This document shows, piece after piece, positions 7,273 through 8,238 of a stretch of DNA of 8,238 bases. The DNA comes from Acidobacteriota bacterium (GTDB lineage Bacteria > Acidobacteriota > Blastocatellia > Pyrinomonadales > Pyrinomonadaceae). Location of the stretch: contig JAIVGV010000158.1 of NCBI GenBank assembly GCA_020201365.1, forward strand, positions 1 to 8,238. Reading direction: 5' to 3'. The translations under genes were made by a program, and so were the position numbers. The number at the start of each line of letters is the position of its first letter. Position 1 is the first letter of the stretch. The notes below the pieces were generated by a model that worked only from the letters and a program-made list of their open reading frames with translations, was not told where the DNA came from and made no database searches.

Positions 7273-7430
7273 GCCGGAGCTGTAGATTCCCCCGCCATAG
7301 CCGCCCCACCCGCCGAAGTCACCGTTGATCGCCCCCCGTTACCGGTTCGGTTCCCCGTCACCACGACATCCGTTAAGGTCAGCGTGCCAGAGTTCATGAT
7401 GCCGCCGCCCGAGCCGCCGTCGGTGCCGAA
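6493..7430 (-). repeat. Tandem beta-helix coding modules
   Basis: About nine modules follow the pattern GGGIY-(N/S)-x-G-x-LTLTNVVVSGNTTG, each roughly 30-45 residues (about 90-135 bp). Examples are GGGIMNSGTLTLTDVVVTGN, GGGIYSSGMLTMTRVVVSNN and GGGIYFGGGMLTMTNVVVSGN. The second and third copies remain close at DNA level: the plus strand carries GTCATCGTGAGCATGCCG at 7259-7276 and GTCATTGTGAGCATGCCG at about 7148-7165. Each module should form one or two coils of a right-handed parallel beta-helix. Copy number can change by recombination between the similar units. Confidence 0.65.
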
Positions 7431-7874
7431 GTAAGGGCTGGTGGGGGGTCCGCCGTCCGGAGTCTTGCCGTTGGTGATCGTCAAGCCCGAGATGGTGACG
7501 CCCGACACGGTGACGGTGAAGATGCGGTAGTCGCCACCGGTATCCCTCCGCACAGTCAGGAGGCTCGAACCCGGTCCGGTGATCGTCATGTTGGACGCGA
7601 TGTCAGGCAGCGCGCCCGTCAAGTTGATCGTGCCGGTGACGGAGAAGTTGATCGTGTCGTTGCCGGGTAAGGCGTTAGCCTCCCGGATGGCGGCGCGCAG
7701 CGTACACGCGCCCGACGCGTCGGCGCACGCACCGTCGCCCGGCGTGGCGTCAGAAGTGTCGCCCAGACTGTTGACGGTGAAGGTCGCGGCGGAAGCTGCC
7801 TGCGACGAGGAGAGGGCGACGGCGAGGGCGAGCGCGGCGACGAGCGCGCAGCAGAGGCGGATGGGGCGAGGCAT
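7260..7874 (-). CDS. Fragment 1: signal peptide, CSLREA-type region and start of beta-helix
   Basis: The ATG at 7874 follows AAGGAG by four bases. The first 29 or so residues form a signal peptide: basic MPRPIR, a hydrophobic core CCALVAALALAVAL, then an AxA-type site near AASA|ATF, so export through Sec is expected. Mature sequence starts FTVNSLGDTSDATPGDGAC and continues ACTLRAAIREANALPGNDTI, the conserved N-terminal signature of CSLREA-type proteins, with two Cys that may pair. The beta-helix begins with VSGVTISGLTITNG and GGGIMNSGTLTLTDVVVTGN. Real coding ends near residue 181 at the G run. Beyond it the frame reads about 23 unrelated residues to a TGA at 7260-7262. An upstream ATG at 7976 in the same frame would place 34 residues before the signal peptide and is rejected as the start. 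Confidence 0.7.
   Translation of the reverse strand: MPRPIRLCCALVAALALAVALSSSQAASAATFTVNSLGDTSDATPGDGACADASGACTLRAAIREANALPGNDTINFSVTGTINLTGALPDIASNMTITGPGSSLLTVRRDTGGDYRIFTVTVSGVTISGLTITNGKTPDGGPPTSPYFGTDGGSGGGIMNSGTLTLTDVVVTGNRTGNGGRSTVTSAGGAAMAGESTAPACSR
7332..7337 (-). other. G6 run where the reading frame breaks
   Basis: On the coding (minus) strand the sequence is GGTAAC, six G, then CGATCAAC. With six G the frame reads into about 23 out-of-place residues and a TGA. With seven G it reads NGG-AINGDFGGWGGYGGGIY straight into the next beta-helix module. A single missing G is the simplest explanation. It may be a sequencing error, a fixed mutation, or slipped-strand on/off switching. Confidence 0.7.
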
Positions 7875-7878
7875 AAAA

Positions 7879-7884
7879 CTCCTT
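7879..7884 (-). promoter_or_regulatory. Shine-Dalgarno AAGGAG of gene 2
   Basis: AAGGAG on the minus strand lies four bases (TTTT) before the ATG at 7874. The spacing is slightly short but usable. It decides the start in favour of 7874 over the upstream in-frame ATG at 7976, and the signal peptide begins immediately after it. Confidence 0.7.
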
Positions 7885-7999
7885 ACAGACTGTTTGCCGG
7901 TCGGGTGAAAATCAGGCGGTGGTTGTGGGAAATGCTTTAAGAGGCTACTACGACGGGAAGGTAAAAAGCCGAACAAAGCACATTCAGGCGACGGGGCAG

Positions 8000-8027
8000 A
8001 TTAGCACGGCAGACCGCCCTTTTTCAA
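8000..8027 (-). promoter_or_regulatory. Sigma70-like promoter candidate for gene 2
   Basis: On the minus strand TTGAAA (8027-8022) matches the -35 consensus at five of six positions. GCTAAT (8005-8000) matches the -10 at four of six, with a 16-bp spacer. A TG just before (TGCTAATCT) also allows an extended -10 reading with an 18-bp spacer. The predicted start of transcription is near 7993, about 120 bases before the ATG. Confidence 0.4.
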
Positions 8028-8165
8028 ACGCGGCGGTTGCGTGTCCGGGGCTCGTTTCTGCCGCCGGTCGGGACGGCGTGGAGGAGGCGGTCGGCGAGGC
8101 GTATGTCGCGCGCGCCGCGCGGCGGGCGGCGGCTGAGCCGTAACCTATTTCTTTTTCTTCCGCGC

Positions 8166-8174
8166 TGCTATAAT
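8166..8174 (+). promoter_or_regulatory. Extended -10 promoter facing right (TGCTATAAT)
   Basis: TGC-TATAAT at 8166-8174 is a perfect consensus -10 with the TGn extension, in a genome where such AT-rich strings are rare. The region 17 bases upstream (TATTTC, 8146-8151) is a poor -35, which extended -10 promoters tolerate. It points to a plus-strand transcript starting near 8181 and leaving the window. This makes the 7875-8238 region a divergent promoter area with gene 2. Confidence 0.45.
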
Positions 8175-8198
8175 CCGGCGTAGGAATTTCACGGCACG

Positions 8199-8238
8199 GT
8201 GAGGGGCAGGTTGAGCGTCGGGGAGGCTGCGCGCCGAG
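8199..8238 (+). CDS. Possible start of a plus-strand gene cut by the window edge
   Basis: Downstream of the extended -10, a frame from GTG at 8199 (or TTG at 8211, preceded closely by GAGGGG) reads to the edge without a stop. It gives VRGRLSVGEAARR. The string SVGEAARR is similar to the first helix of MerR/excisionase-type DNA-binding domains, but this is only about a dozen residues. The start codon is undecided and the stretch may simply be untranslated leader. Confidence 0.2.
   Translation, partial: MRGRLSVGEAARR

Larger units (their letters stand above)
3911..7874 (-). pseudogene. Frame-broken secreted beta-helix/cadherin-like/Calx-beta/DUF4214 protein (whole locus)
   Basis: Three successive minus-strand frames join into one coherent protein of about 1,320 residues. 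In order it has: a signal peptide; a CSLREA-type start (FTVNSLGDTSD, ACTLRAAIREANA); a Gly-rich right-handed beta-helix of about nine modules; a motif like the choice-of-anchor-Q family (LLPGSPALDAGD, then TDQRG and DIGAFE); four cadherin/Ig-like domains, most joined by PVNDAP; one Calx-beta domain; and a DUF4214 tail split over two frames. These families are known from large exported or surface proteins, so the product is probably an adhesin-like or matrix protein; the ligand is unknown. Break 1 is in the G run at 7332-7337 and one added G restores the frame. Break 2 is at about 4187-4194. Apart from these breaks the frames are long and well formed, so decay is recent or the breaks are sequence errors. 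The start is the ATG at 7874, chosen for its AAGGAG and the signal peptide directly behind it. Confidence 0.75.
7875..8238. other. Non-coding upstream region between gene 2 and the right edge
   Basis: No convincing full gene is seen in these 364 bases. The part nearest gene 2 (7875-8030) is AT-richer and holds the Shine-Dalgarno and a promoter candidate for gene 2, implying a leader of about 120 nt with no riboswitch that I recognise. The middle (8040-8140) is GC-rich with short palindromic GCGC stretches. The last 90 bases contain a T-rich patch and an extended -10 pointing rightward, so the region looks like a divergent promoter area. Confidence 0.5.

Noticed and set aside
6493..7430. CRISPR array suggested by regularly spaced repeats
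   Set aside because: The repeats are imperfect, lie in frame, and encode GGGIY/VVVSGN beta-helix modules; spacing varies and there are no exact direct repeats with unique spacers.
7919..8143. 74-codon plus-strand frame upstream of gene 2
   Set aside because: It starts at GTG with no Shine-Dalgarno, lies over the promoter and leader of gene 2, and its end is Ala/Arg-rich with no recognisable motif.
8108..8160. GC-rich stretch followed by T-rich sequence as a plus-strand terminator
   Set aside because: Only a four-base CGGC/GCCG stem is present just before the T-rich patch, and no plus-strand gene ends there.

Overview
The window is very GC-rich (dense CGCG runs, codon third positions almost all G or C) and reads as a bacterial chromosome fragment. 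The best guess is an Acidobacteriota member, probably Blastocatellia/Pyrinomonadales-like. This rests on the second gene, whose mix of a CSLREA-type N-terminus, a choice-of-anchor-Q-like motif, PVNDAP-linked cadherin-like domains, Calx-beta and a DUF4214 tail (QYFGYLRRDPD) is typical of secreted proteins from that group. The taxonomic call is inference from family knowledge. No rRNA or tRNA gene is visible to confirm it.

Layout, read on the minus strand because both confident genes lie there. (1) 8238-7875: non-coding upstream region with a plausible minus-strand promoter, a Shine-Dalgarno for gene 2, and, facing the other way at the right edge, a perfect extended -10 (TGC-TATAAT) that probably serves a plus-strand gene lying mostly outside the window. 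(2) 7874-3911: one large secreted adhesin-like protein of about 1,320 residues, split over three reading frames. The first break is a one-base loss in a G run (7332-7337). The second is at about 4187-4194, where a block normally found inside the DUF4214 tail appears to be missing. (3) 3910-3604: non-coding spacer with a perfect 22-bp inverted repeat just after gene 2 (probable terminator), a small GNRA-loop hairpin and a weak promoter for gene 1. (4) 3603 to the left edge: an uninterrupted frame of at least 1,201 codons for a large P-loop ATPase with GKSH Walker A and YPIHP motifs. It resembles the BrxC/PglY/DUF6079/DUF499 group of phage-defence ATPases. The C-terminus and all downstream genes are outside the window.

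The two confident genes look like separate transcription units in the same direction and show no obvious functional link. The main lead is the ATPase: if it is a BrxC/PglY-type protein, the rest of a BREX-like or unrecognised defence system would lie left of base 1. The secreted protein is best read as a broken gene, or as an intact gene with assembly or sequencing errors at two places.
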